From NCBI RefSeq assembly GCF_021347895.1, contig NC_067113.1, positions 41,021,474-41,085,473 on the forward strand: a DNA stretch of 64,000 bases, written 5' to 3'. The translations under genes were made by a program, and so were the position numbers. The notes under the pieces are model-generated. The model saw nothing but the letters and a program-made list of their open reading frames with translations, searched no databases and was not told the origin of the DNA. The stretch comes from Acanthochromis polyacanthus (taxonomy: Eukaryota; Chordata; Actinopteri; Pomacentridae). Positions 48,933 through 59,570 of this stretch are shown here, one piece after another (position 1 is the stretch's first letter; every line of letters begins with the position of its first letter).

Positions 48933-49199
48933 CCAAGTGGCACTGTGCTCTGGAACAGAATATGTACCAAAGTAAATATCAATGTTGTTGCTGCAGCTAA
49001 TGCTAGGTTAGCGGGACCTACAAAAAACTGGTTATATTCAATTATAGATTAAAAAGGCAAAACACTGAGACATTAGTCGATGATGTTGTTCTTTCAAGAC
49101 AAAAACTGAATTAAATATCAATGTTGTTGCTGCAGCTGATGTTAGGAGGATGCTAGGTTAGCTGGATTTCTCTCTCATAAAAGCGATGAAACGGAGTTG
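48933..49199. repeat. Short direct duplication
   Basis: TAAATATCAATGTTGTTGCT followed by GCAGCT.ATG and CTAGGTTAGC.GGA occurs at about 48974-49015 and again at 49113-49167, 137 bases apart. The second copy has a 9-base extra piece. Otherwise nothing recognised. Confidence 0.6.
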
Positions 49200-49398
49200 A
49201 TATATCTGTAGTAAATTCCAAATGTGACTTGCTGCCTCTTCTCCAATTCATATGCTTTAAGAACAGCAAACTTCACTACCTCATGCATCATACATACGTC
49301 ATAATCTCAACTCTCAAAACATCCACCCTTTCTGGGGAACATCTTGGACCAGATCCAATCAGCCAGCAGAACATCAGCAGTAACTTTCCTCTCTCTCA

Positions 49399-49803
49399 TC
49401 AGAGATGGATTTTGCCTTTCGGGATCAACCTTGCATTTTCACCTTCCCGTCTCATCTTCTCAGCTGACAGCGTTTTTTCCAACTCGAAACACGTCTCATT
49501 TTCTCCACAGCACCTTCTTTTGGTTTCTAATTTCATACATAACAAAAGTAACTCCCTTTGTTGTTCAAAGGTTGATCCTACACCAGGACTCATTGATAAT
49601 GGTGGAGAAAAGCTGTCATCACCCTCAGAGACAGGAACAACCTTTTCCATGTCCAAAACTTTCATTTTCGCCTTTACAGTCTCTGTATAGCTTTTATCAC
49701 CAACATTATAGAAGTCCACATTGTTTATTAACCAATCCTTTGTACATTCAGTTATAAAATCCTCACATGGTGCTTCCACATATGCTTTTGCAAAGTCCTC
49801 CAT
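49399..49803 (-). pseudogene. gag-like fragment of LTR retrotransposon
   Basis: A 134-codon open frame starting MEDFAKAYVEAPCEDFITEC. A FLxxPxxExLxxCTKDxL-like opening, then VGDKSYTETVKAKM, then FEQQRELLLLCMKLE follows the layout of N-terminal Gag of fish gypsy-type elements. Past a frame break, AVLKAYELEKRQQ at about 49225-49260 resembles the capsid 'AYELVPEAYRQ' block. No zinc knuckle or pol. Frame breaks between 49200 and 49400 mark it as dead. Confidence 0.6.
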
Positions 49804-50356
49804 GCTTCAGATGAGCATCACCACACAAGACAGCAGGATAAAGTTATGTGCTCAGGACAAATGGTGTGCACCAAGGCCTAAACAACCACAACAAATGAAA
49901 GCTCCCTTCTATCTGACTGCCTAATCACCAGAACTAGCCAAATAGCTCACCCTGGTTCTCAAACCCGCTGGTTTGAGAAAGGCGACCAGAAAAGTGGCAA
50001 CCCTCCCACGACCATGGATGTGCTCCCATAGGAAAGGGGAAAACCACTTCATGTGTCTGTGACCCAAAAGTACTAAAAGACAACAAGACAGTCTCCTCAG
50101 CTGCAAACCTCAAGAAAATCTGCACTGAAACACAAACAGCATCAAAGTATGCCTCCAAGAGCACAATCAAATAATCTTTAAAGGTCGACCAAAAGCCGAG
50201 ACAAAAGGGAAACTCACTTGCATCATTATGCTGAATATGTCTGTCCACAGCCCATGCTGTTGTGCTAACAAAGTGCTCATTTCAAAATTCATTTTATTTT
50301 AACAAAACTTACCCCAGGAGAAAGAAGCAGACCAAACACCAGGAAACACCTCACAA

Positions 50357-50370
50357 CGGACAAGCCCCCA
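50357..50370 (-). other. Primer-binding-site-like sequence (tRNA-Pro type)
   Basis: Three bases after the LTR's CGTAACA end, the minus strand reads TGGGGGCTTGTCCG. This is one base off the start of the tRNA-Pro primer site known from many retroelements (TGGGGGCTCGTCCG). Confidence 0.6.
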
Positions 50371-50373
50371 GTT

Positions 50374-50602
50374 TGTTACGACTGGATCTGAGGCCCAAAC
50401 AAGGAGATGCACAGAGAGGTTTAAGTGCAACAAAGGACTGTTTATTAAGGAAAACATGAGCCACTCTGGCTCAGCAGGCCGGCTTATATATCCAGGTACA
50501 GTGGCCAGGTGTACCAGGTGTATGTGATTATAGGCTCCGCCCAGCCAGAGACCTGCAAGACAAGAGCAACAGAGGGAAAACAAAGGATCTGGGGCCCGAA
50601 CA
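50374..50602 (-). mobile_element. 5' LTR of the gypsy-like remnant
   Basis: 229 bp, minus-strand start TGTTCGGGCCCC and end CAGTCGTAACA. It contains TATATAA (plus 50484-50490) and AATAAA (plus 50441-50446) in promoter-then-poly(A) order. The 3' end is confirmed by the adjacent primer-site-like sequence. No partner LTR or target duplication can be read because the other end is missing. Confidence 0.7.
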
Positions 50603-50829
50603 ATAGATTATAGATGGAGGAATTTGCTCAGTCACCATATTTGGAGATTACTAAAGGCACAATGCTAACATCAAATCCTGTGAATATGAGTGAATTTTGA
50701 GATTGGATAAAATGTAGGCAATACGTATGTCTGTATATTCATGAAAAAAACGGTCCGCAGAACGACTTTGTAAAAGTGTAAAAATTACAGAGAAGACATA
50801 ACTGCAGATTGTAAATTAGTAAAACTATA

Positions 50830-51450
50830 AATTTAAAATAATTTCTGGACCATGACAAGTTTTTTGGATCATAAAGTGAAATACAAGATTGCTCATTGTT
50901 CTTTAGTTGTTTTGCGCCTCGTTTTTGTCATTTTTTTGTTGTTTTTTTTGCCTTACTTGTCGTTTGTCTCATGTTTTTGTTCTTTTTTCTCGTTTTTGTG
51001 TTTCCTTTTTGTCTTGTTTTTGTCATTTTGTGTCTTTTTTGTCATTTTTAATTTTTTTGGGTCGTTTTGCGTCTTGTTTTGTAACATTGCGTTGATTTTT
51101 TGTCTTTTTTGGTCGTTTTGATCATAAAGTAAACTACTATACTGTTCAGTTCCAGATACCTGCCACTAAATGTTGTTGTATGCACTGTGATCTGGAAGTT
51201 GATAAACTGAGGCTTATTATTGTTGAAATTTCACTTTTTTTCTCAAGCAATTTCAGGTTGTTCACGATCTTTTCCTAAAAAAGGATAATTCCTTTAATGT
51301 GAACATTTTCAGAATGTCATTTTTTGCACTAATACAAAGGAAAATTTGAAGATGGCGTTATTTATTATAGGCTATCATGCTAAGATTTTATTGGTCTGCC
51401 TGTTTATTGGGCTGAATGTTGCCCCTGAACTAGAATGAGTTTGACACTTC
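50830..51450 (-). mobile_element. Truncated reverse copy of the 35874 hAT-like element
   Basis: Reversed, it has the same order: GTGTCAAACTCATTCTAGTT near the end, AACATTCAGCCC, TTGTATTAGTGCAAAAAATG, GAACTGAACAGTATAGTAG, then an A-rich minisatellite (plus-strand T-rich, 50905-51120). The GGGCCGCATG end is absent. Between 51121 and 51450 the text is diverged and rearranged relative to the first copy. Confidence 0.7.
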
Positions 51451-53838
51451 TGGCATAGACCAAATATCTGACATCACACAATCAGAGTCACAGGGTAGGA
51501 AAATATGCGTGTTATTTTTGTGTACTGACCCTTTAGAGCTATCAGACAGGCCTACAAGTGGCCCCTCGCTCCACTTCAGAGCGCACGGCTAAAGCGGCAG
51601 AAAATAGAAATCATTTAGAAGATAGAACAGTGATGTGATACGCGAGTCAGCCATAAATAATCTGCATACAAAGCACAAGACTTCCAGCGCGCTGTGAACA
51701 ATCCAGTGTGGAAGAATGTGTGCAGACTGAGGCCGGTTTGGTGTTACAATGCGTCCTGTCCGACAAGGCTGCAGAGCTGATAAGCTTGTCTTATCTCTGT
51801 TGCCAACTGCTGCCCCCTGAGAAAGCGACTGTGTGGAGAGCAGACAGCAAACATAGCCACGGAACAATGCTGAAATAATGCCTCTATTGTTCCATCTATT
51901 TACACCCTCCTCCTCTGCCTCACACACACACTTCAAACATTCCCCACCCTCAACAGTGTCACCCGTGTTGCTTTTACTCCGCTACATCATGGCCGCCCCC
52001 TTGTTCGCTCTGTCTTCTTCTCCCTCTCTCATCTTTAAAGGTGCTATAAATACAGCATATGCACCCCAACCCACGCTCGCACACTTCCACTCCTCCGACT
52101 GGCAGCACCCATGGGAGCTACCCCACGGCAAACACAAAGCCGAGCCTGACACTGTTTTCTCTCGTTTATCTCCCTCAGATTCCCACCTCTCTGTCAACTT
52201 GCAAAAAGAGAAGCTCAAACAAACACGGGGATGCCACGCCGCCGCTAAGGAGCGTGCCGGCGCACATGCAAAGCAGCAGTGTTGATGGGCGCGCAAACAA
52301 AGCCACACATGCAAAGTATCTGTGGCGCCCGGATCGCTTACAATGCACATTTCAAAAAGGACATCCCTGACATGAAGAGAGGCAAAAGCTTTATTTTTTC
52401 TGCCTCAATTCAGAAACTTGTTTCAAAGCAAAGCTGTGTAACTTTTTGAGACAGGAACTTACCCAAACTGAATTAATTTTACGCTCCATTGCTTAATTCT
52501 GTATGCTGATTGGTTCCACTACTGCAGCCTCATGCTTGTGGCTGTTAATGATAGCACAGTATACAGTTGAGTCAGTCCACTGATTTTATGACTCATCATC
52601 AATCTGCCTAGGATGGCATTACTTTTAAACCGACAATTCAGTAAGAAAGTATGTCTCAAAGGCATCTGCAGTCTTCTTCAGAGCGCCATCTGACATGTGA
52701 TGATGTGTCCTTTGTAAAACCATTCATTCTTACTGAATTGTCGGTTTAAAAGTAACGTTAACCTATAATAAGAAACGATAAAATGAACATTGTCCAATTA
52801 TCAATCTGCCTGTTGCATTTAGCGTTCAATTCAGCTGTGCAGTCAGAAATCTGAACAATCAGGAGGGTCAAATAACCACAAACCTCCTCAAAAGGTCTCT
52901 AATTGTGCCCCGTTTCAACAAATTAATGAAAGCTCCACATGTCCCCAGAATGTGTCTTTTAATTTCTCAGCCCAAAATGCCAACAATCAATTCTCCATGA
53001 CTGCATAACCCCTGGTGTAGTCCTGTTCTAAACAGGGCGTTTCAGTCCCCGTAGCTTTTTGTACAGCCAAGTTGCTGGTGCTATGCCCTTTTCAGGAAGG
53101 AAACTCTCTGTATCTGTGATTAACAGCATCAAACTCAACAGTTGACAGTGCCTGAGATCAGATTTTCCTTTTTTTTTTTTTAACTTTCTCTCTGAGCAGT
53201 TTCATGGAAATATCACTCATTTCACAGTTGTTTTTAACTCATGTTTGGCGACTTTGTCAGACGATATTGTGGTTAAAAGTCAGTATTTTAGAAGTGCAGA
53301 GCTTGAAAATGACTTAAGTAGTTGCTGGTTAACATCTCGCCTTAAGGGGCACTGCACTCAAAAAGGGATATTGACTGCCTGTTACATTTACTGAAGTGCA
53401 GCGTGGACTGTGTACAACAGAAATCCATAATAATGAGCATGAATACACGCTGTTGATATTTACCAACTCAACATTTACTTGCTTTATTTATGTTGATGTA
53501 CAATAAGATAATTTTGCTCATATTGTTGATTATAATGCCTTAACACAAAGTACATTTAGCTGACAAAATGCTGAAAGAAAACTATGTATTTCTGTTCAAA
53601 CATTTGCTATAATTAAATGACTTGGATTAAATTGGACCCAACCCTCAGAAATACAATCAATAACTCTTTATACATAATGCTGATTTAGCACAAACACGTT
53701 GAGCTAATCCAACTGGTACCATACTGAAAAATGTTAAAGTTTCCACCATTTCCAAATGTCTGCCAGCTCTACAGTTTCCTCTGACTTTCGGGCCTACAGT
53801 CAAAGCTAACAACAACGTTTGCCAAATTAGCTGTACAA
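51451..53838. other. Intergenic DNA
   Basis: Contains the small foldback element at 52621-52753 (separate entry). Several overlapping open frames at 51880-52370 on both strands have no domain. No gene recognised. Confidence 0.45.
52621..52753. mobile_element. Small foldback/MITE with perfect 27-bp inverted ends
   Basis: Arms at 52621-52647 and 52727-52753 are perfect reverse complements (ACTTTTAAACCGACAATTCA plus GTAAGAA) around a 79-nt spacer. Total 133 bp. No target duplication is evident (flanks ATGGCATT and AACGTTAA). The perfection of the arms suggests recent activity or selection for pairing. Confidence 0.8.
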
Positions 53839-53840
53839 TA

Positions 53841-54102
53841 CACTGAAAAAACTAAAATCTTACCAAGTCTATTTGTCTTATTTTTAGTCAAAATGTCTAA
53901 TCTCGTTCAATGAATTTATCTTAAATTGAGAAAGTGACTTTTCAGCAAGATTTAGGGACTTATTTTAAGACAATGCATTTTAAATATCTTGTTAAGTCAA
54001 ACAATCTTGAAATTATCTTGTTTAACCCTCCTGTCGTCCTGCGGGCCAAATTGACCTGTTTTAAAGTTTAAAAATGTGGGAAAAAAATAAAAATAAAAAT
54101 TA

Positions 54103-54140
<38 letters not shown>

Positions 54141-54829
54141 CAGTGAAAACTTCCACATTTTCAAATTTTGGGGGGAAATTTTGAACATTTTGTGGTGGAA
54201 AAAAACTAATGTTAAAAAAAATGTTTCTTTAAGAACATTCAGAAAAAAAAAATCAACCAAAATCCAGTGAACGTTGGATTCGGATTTTCCCGAATGCTCC
54301 TAAAGAAAATATTAGAACTTTTACCGATATATATGGAATCACTTTAGATTTTTTTTGGATTTTTTAAAGATTTTATTCATTTTTTGAAAAATTTTACAAT
54401 TTTTAATTTTGTCTATTTTTAAAAAAAAAAAAATTCTTGCCAAAATGGAGGATTTTTGTTTTTAAATAAAACTTCTAAGGAAAACCTTCAAGGAATTTTC
54501 TTCCTGAAGATTTTTCAAATTTTTAGAAATTTCTTGCTGAATTTTTGGAATTTTGTCAGACAAGGCAACAATATTTTTTGTTGTCGTAAAAGAGGACAAC
54601 AGGAGGGTTAAACACTTAAGTTTGACAATCCTGGTAAAACACAGCTTAAAATAAGTTTTCCCAGCTAATTTTAAGATCTAAGTGTTCTAAATATCATATT
54701 TTATTTCAAGAAATCTTACCAAGCCATTTTTCACTTCTTCTATTGGCAGATTTTTTCATTTATTTCAAGGTAAAAGTTCTTCGAAATAAGTTTTTTTTTC
54801 TTGTTATGAGAGGGGCATTTTTTCCAGTG
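53841..54829. mobile_element. TA-flanked MITE, host of a nested element
   Basis: Ends CACTGAAAAAAC and, reversed, CACTGGAAAAAATGCCCC, with TA on both sides (53839-53840; 54830-54831), a Tc1/mariner-type target. AAATCTTACCAAG occurs near both ends. The element without its insertion would be about 400 bp. It is split by the TTAA-flanked element at 54026-54607. Confidence 0.75.
54026..54607. mobile_element. piggyBac-like MITE nested in the TA-flanked MITE
   Basis: 582 bp, TTAA on both sides (54022-54025; 54608-54611). The left end is CCCTCCTGTCGTCCT; the reversed right end is CCCTCCTGTTGTCCT (14 of 15 match). The interior begins GCGGGCCAAATTGACC and includes a (TA)n run at 54101-54138 and AT-rich filler. 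TTAA plus CCC ends is the piggyBac signature. No transposase. Confidence 0.85.
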
Positions 54830-54831
54830 TA

Positions 54832-55503
54832 TGATAACAGTAAGGATTTTACTTTCAAATAAAAAAGTGATCTACTGGACATTTAGCTCGGCAGATGCTG
54901 GGAGTGCATGAAGACTCTTGTGTTCACTCTTGCAGCCAACAGCAGAGCATTTGATGCGCGTTGCTAATGACTTCTAGAGTTCGCAGAAGCAGCTCTTAAA
55001 GTAAATAAACCTGGTGGACTTTGAGGCAGGGGCAGGATTATAGACATTTCGAGTTAAATACTTACCAGCTTGTGAAGCTAGAAGGCCATGTCTCTGAGGG
55101 GAGGAAACGTCTTCATACCCTAACAGCTTTTACTTTATGCCTCGGAACACAAAAAAGATGGATTTGTACCTTTAAGGGATCAAAGAAATGCCATGACAGC
55201 ATTTGTGCCTGGTCCTGCGCACAATGGACTAAAACAGGCCACGCAGCAGGAACGAAGAATGTGAAGAGCTTCCCAGTGAAGTCCGCATGTCAGACCGGCA
55301 GGTCGATGCAGAGCTTCATTTGGTGCTGAATACACGTTTTTCCTCGTGGACATTTTGAGATTATAACAGCTGGAAAAGCACAAGGGGAACAAATTTAATG
55401 AAAAGCAGCTCAGGTCCATGAAGTTCTGGTGAAGACAAAAAGATGGAAAAAGGAGATTGGACTTCATCTTCTTTAAGATTCTTTCTGTGTAAATAAGGAA
55501 CTA
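54832..55503. other. Intergenic DNA, nothing recognised
   Basis: No gene, repeat end or motif cluster found between the TA-MITE and the palindrome. Confidence 0.5.
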
Positions 55504-56072
55504 CCGGGCTTTGCAAAAGTTCTGTTACACGGTTTCATGATCTTTAGAGACGTTTACATGTTGGAGTGAAAAATTCCATTAAATAAACTGAAAGTTCTAC
55601 CTTATAGGCAGGTGTCCTTAATACAAATTTGTTTCTCCGGTGAAGTTGTATCAAGATGGAAGTCAAAAGAGTTGAGATATCTGCTCTCCTTTGTGCTGAA
55701 CATCAGCCGGATGACCGTCCACAGAGAGAGGCTGAAGAATGGTGAAGATCTTTCAGGTCTTCACCATTCTTGAAAGATCACTGAAAGATCTTCACCATTC
55801 TTGAGCCTCTCCATGACTCTGTGGACGGTCATCCGGCTGATGTTCAGCTGCTTGGCTCTGTCAGACTTGTTGTGGCCAGCATGAAGGACAGCAGATATCT
55901 CAACTCTTTTGACTTCCATCTTGATACAACTTCACCGGAGAAAAAAATTGTATTAAAGACACCTGCCTATAAGGTAGAACTTTCAGTTTATTTAATGGAA
56001 TTTTTCACTCCGACATGTAAACGTCTCTAAAGATCATGAAACCGAGTGTAACAGAACTTTTGCAAAGCCCGG
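55504..56072. mobile_element. Palindromic foldback element, copy 1 (Tc1/mariner-derived)
   Basis: 569 bp between TA dinucleotides. It begins CCGGGCTTTGCAAAAG and ends CTTTTGCAAAGCCCGG. Left arm 55504-55754 and right arm 55783-56072 are near-perfect inverted repeats around a 28-nt centre. The right arm is longer because the left lacks about 33 bases. Each arm contains the start of a transposase frame, so the element looks like two 5' halves of a Tc1/mariner transposon joined head to head. Lies about 0.9 kb past the predicted gnai1 poly(A) site. Copy 2 is in a gnai1 intron at 63366. Confidence 0.88.
55782..55919 (-). pseudogene. N-terminal HTH fragment of Tc1/mariner/IS630-type transposase
   Basis: An uninterrupted 46-codon frame from ATG on the minus strand, in the right arm of the palindrome. 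It opens MEVKRVEISAVLHAGHNKSD and continues RAKQLNISRMTVHRVMERLK, then NGEDLS. Helix, turn (LNISRMT), recognition helix (VHRVMERLK) is the first DNA-binding domain of Tc1/mariner/IS630 transposases. The frame then runs into the palindrome centre; the second DNA-binding helix set and the DDE catalytic domain are absent. The left arm has the same start at 55656, but its 33-base loss disrupts the frame. Confidence 0.7.
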
Positions 56073-56994
56073 TATTTGCTTATCATGTACCCTTAATACA
56101 CTGATGTCCTTATGTTGCGTTTACAGCCTCTTTTATGGCCCCAGGTGGCCAAAAAATCAGGTTAAAGACCTTATTTGTCAAAGTATACATAAAAAAAAAA
56201 AGTGCAGTGCTTTCCTGTCTGAAGAGGTTTTGCTAGAAAGGGAAACCATCGTTGATGGCATTCAGAGATCACTGACGCATTTACAATGCAAATAGTTTTA
56301 TGGCGACTTACGTCAAAGATGCACATCAGAGGACAGCGGCAGCCTTAGGTCTGCTTTCCATCACGACCAAGAGCACAGAAAAACATACGCTGAAGGTTCT
56401 TTCTATATCTGTACATGCACGGTGATGTGTCTGACGTTAAGCATGATCACTTTTCATCCGAACAACCCTCTGACGTGGAGCGTTACTGCAGCCTTTAAGG
56501 CCACACTGGAATACAGACGTGATGGAGGTTGCGTGTGGAACTGACAACATTGTCACTAATTGCCTCTGTGGGACTCCGTGTTACGAGATAACAAGGCGTC
56601 TTGGTTCATAAGAAATGCATACGGTGCATAGAAGAGTTCGTCTGCTCAGCAGAATGTGAAATGGCACAAAAGACTGCACAGATACAGAAGCATCAGAGAA
56701 AGAGTTCACGAGCCACTCATGATAAAGGCATCTTCCAGTGAAGTAGATTCTCCATTTAAGACACAGAGTTCAAGAAAATATGTATTATATCAGAGGAAGC
56801 CTGTCAGGTTAACAACAAACAGTGAGAACAGTCGGAGGTATTCAGGCTTTCAGAGAGCATGTGATGGCAGCATGACATCTCAAGGAAAGATCCACTATTA
56901 AAGGGAGCAGAACGAAGTGCATTTATTCGGTTTTGTGCGTTGGCATCCGATCAAACTAAATGAACAATTACACACATAATGACACAGCAGCTCT
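56073..56994. other. Intergenic DNA between palindrome and gnai1 3' end
   Basis: No gene or repeat recognised. On the gnai1 strand this is immediately downstream of the predicted cleavage site; TGTGTCATTATGTGTGTAAT just past the site is GT-rich, as expected of a downstream element. Confidence 0.5.
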
Positions 56995-57013
56995 GTGTGG
57001 TTTGTAAATGGTT

Positions 57014-57019
57014 TTTATT
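57014..57019 (-). terminator. gnai1: Predicted gnai1 poly(A) signal AATAAA
   Basis: Plus-strand TTTATT reads AATAAA on the gnai1 strand. A GT-rich stretch (TGTGTCATTATGTGTGTAAT) follows within 20-60 bases downstream, supporting a real cleavage site near 56990-57000. Confidence 0.6.
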
Positions 57020-58611
57020 AGCAAAATAAGGGAGATGAGTCTACAAAGATTCTCCTTCCACGGAGAACATACACATACATAGACAGTTGTGGCAGTTTCT
57101 TTTTATGAACAGATCCAGGACCATATTCATCATCGCTCCTCTTGGCAAAGTACTACTGATCTAAAAACCGCAGACCAGGCTCCCTTGACCATCTGAGTTA
57201 ACATCACCCGAAGCAAAGGCGTCCTCTGTTCTCCAATCATCACGAGACAAGACCCCAGAATGTAGCCTGAACCTTAAAACATTTCAGACCTCATCCTCAC
57301 CTTCTTCTATTCTGTGGTTCAGTTTTTTTTCCCTCTCCTTAACACCAAAAACTCCATAACCTCTCCTCCAAATACATTAAAATATACAGTAAAATGTGCC
57401 TACTCTGGTCTTTGCACTTTAAACACTCGAGCGCATCACAAGCTCGGTGCCTCGACTTAACCATTTTCTGAATGGTTGGGAAGAATGAACGTTTTAGACA
57501 CTGTTTAAAAACCAGAACCCCAGATTTGTGGGGTAAATGTAACAATATACATCTCAGTATTGTACTGTGTGATCGGCCAGCGAGACCTTCCATTGTCATG
57601 GCGGGTGGGGGTGGAGGGGCTGGAGGGGAGGGTAAGGGAATGTGGAGGCTACATGTTGGTCACCATGGAGACCCATGTACCTTTAGACCAGAGGGAAATC
57701 TTCCTCCTCCTGATAGCTCAGTGGTGTGCACACAGAAGATAGCAAGAGACACTAACGTATGAAAACAGTTTACCTCTTTATGTCAAGAACAATTCAGCAG
57801 GCAACAGAACAAGCGCTGGGACTACGACCGCAGTAAAAGGCATGCGAAGGCACAAGTACCAACAAACTGGACTCAAAGTCGTACCCCTTTTCTTCCCCTT
57901 TTTTGGTTGTAGGGAAGGAAGAAAAGAGGCACTTCCACCAACGGCAAAAATTCCTTTTCCAGAGACAGCGGTAGAAGGAACAGCAAAAAAAACCAAAGAA
58001 TTATCTCCTCTCTCTCCTCAAAAATAAAAAAAAAACCCAAGTTAAAAAATAAAAAGGTAAAAAAAAAAAAAAACGAAAAAGTGAGAAAATCTGCAGTTTA
58101 CAATGATACAAACATCCTACACAAATGTTGTAACGCTAGTTCATAATGGTCCAAGACAAAAAAAACATAAATAAAGCTGTTTAAAGTGGCATATAGTACA
58201 GCACTGGTCCGTGACTGATCCCCCCGACTCTTCTCATCTTCCCCACCAAAGATGCACGATAAGCTGGCTCCGCTGCCTGAGGACAAGAGGAGAAATGAAG
58301 GAACATGAAAGAAGCATATTTGGAAGGACTGATGAAAAGAGAGGCTTTGCAGAGCTTGACCCCTCCGCTATCGTTCCTTGTACATCTAAATGGAGCACAA
58401 AATGAAATTCAAGTCTTTGATAAAAGAAGGCGCTGATTGCAGTTATTCACTGGTAAAATTGGATTGTGCTGCGTCTTTGTGGTCAACTGCAGCCCTGCTT
58501 TGGCATAAATGTGAACGATGAAGCTCTGGAAACGCATAGTTTGAAGCCCATTCATTAAATGTGTTGTAAAAAGAAAAGCCACAGTGCATTTAAACAGGCT
58601 TCCTGATGCTA

Positions 58612-59570
58612 TCACAAAAACAAGACACAAAACAACAGAAACGAGACACACAATAGCAAAATAAGACACAAAGCGACAAAAACAAGACACAAAACAACAG
58701 AAACGAGACACACAATAGCAAAATAAGACACAAAGCGACAAAAACAAGACACAAAACAACAGAAAGGAGACAAAATAGCAAAACAAGACACTAAACGACA
58801 AAAACAAGACACAAGACAAAAACAAGACACAAAGTGACAAAACAAGACACAAAGTGACAAAAACAAGACACAAAACAACAAAAACAAGACACAAAGCGTC
58901 AAAAACAAAACACAAAACAACAGAAACGAGACACAAAATAACAAAACAAGACACAAAGCGACAAAGCAAGACAATAACCGACAAAAACAAGACACAAAGC
59001 CACAAAAACAAGACAAAGTGACAAAAACAAGACACAAAGTCACAAAAACAAGACACAAAACAACAGAAACGAGACACAAAACGACAAAGCAAAACACAAA
59101 ACGACAAAGCAAAACACAAAACGACAAAGCAAGACAATAAGTGACAAAAACAAGACACAAAGCCACAAAAACAAGACAGAAAATTACAAAAACAAGACAC
59201 AGAACTACAAAAACAAGACAGAAAATTACAAAAACAAGACAAAAAATGACAAAAACAAGACACGAAATGACAAAGCAAGACACTAACCGACAAATAAGGC
59301 ACAAAACTACAAAAACAAGACCAAAGCGACAAAAACAAGACAAAACGAAAAAACGAGACACAGAATGACAAAAACAAGACATAAAATGACAAAAGACACA
59401 AAACCATAAAAGAGACACAAAACAAGACAAAACGGAAAAAAAACAATACCCAAAGCGACAAAAACAAGACACAAAACGACAAATAAAGACAAAATTACAA
59501 AAACAAGACACAAAACGACAGAAACGAGACACAAAATAACAAAATAAGACTCAAACTGACCAAAACAAAT
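58612..59570 (-). repeat. 21-nt-period minisatellite in the gnai1 3'UTR
   Basis: About 45 degenerate units of the type AACGACAAAAACAAGACACA(A) on the plus strand, almost free of T; on the transcript they are U-rich with GU words (UUUUGUC, UUUGUGUC). The dominant period of 21 is a multiple of three and the sense strand lacks A-initial stop words, so frames on the minus strand stay open for up to 357 codons. That is a composition artefact rather than a gene. Similar wording occurs at 36232-36566 and 50905-51120. Confidence 0.85.

Larger units (their letters stand above)
49200..50602 (-). mobile_element. 5' part of a gypsy-like LTR retrotransposon
   Basis: On the minus strand, in order: an LTR (50602 to 50374), a primer-binding-site-like segment, a leader of about 550 bases, and a broken gag-like frame down to about 49200. 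No protease, reverse transcriptase, integrase or second LTR follows, so pol and the 3' half are lost. The order and the single LTR show it is an insertion remnant, not a host gene. Confidence 0.7.

Noticed and set aside
49229..49757. Plus-strand frames of 153 and 137 codons
   Set aside because: Antisense shadow of the gag-like frame on the minus strand.
50852..51121. Plus-strand Phe/Leu/Cys-rich frame
   Set aside because: Same minisatellite artefact in the reversed hAT-like copy.
58409..59532. Minus-strand open frames of 357 and 306 codons, rich in Phe, Leu, Cys, Val and Ser, looking like multi-pass membrane proteins
   Set aside because: They are read from the 21-nt-period A-rich minisatellite. 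A period divisible by three keeps all frames open, and the residue repeat mirrors the DNA repeat. No splice context; it lies in the gnai1 3'UTR.
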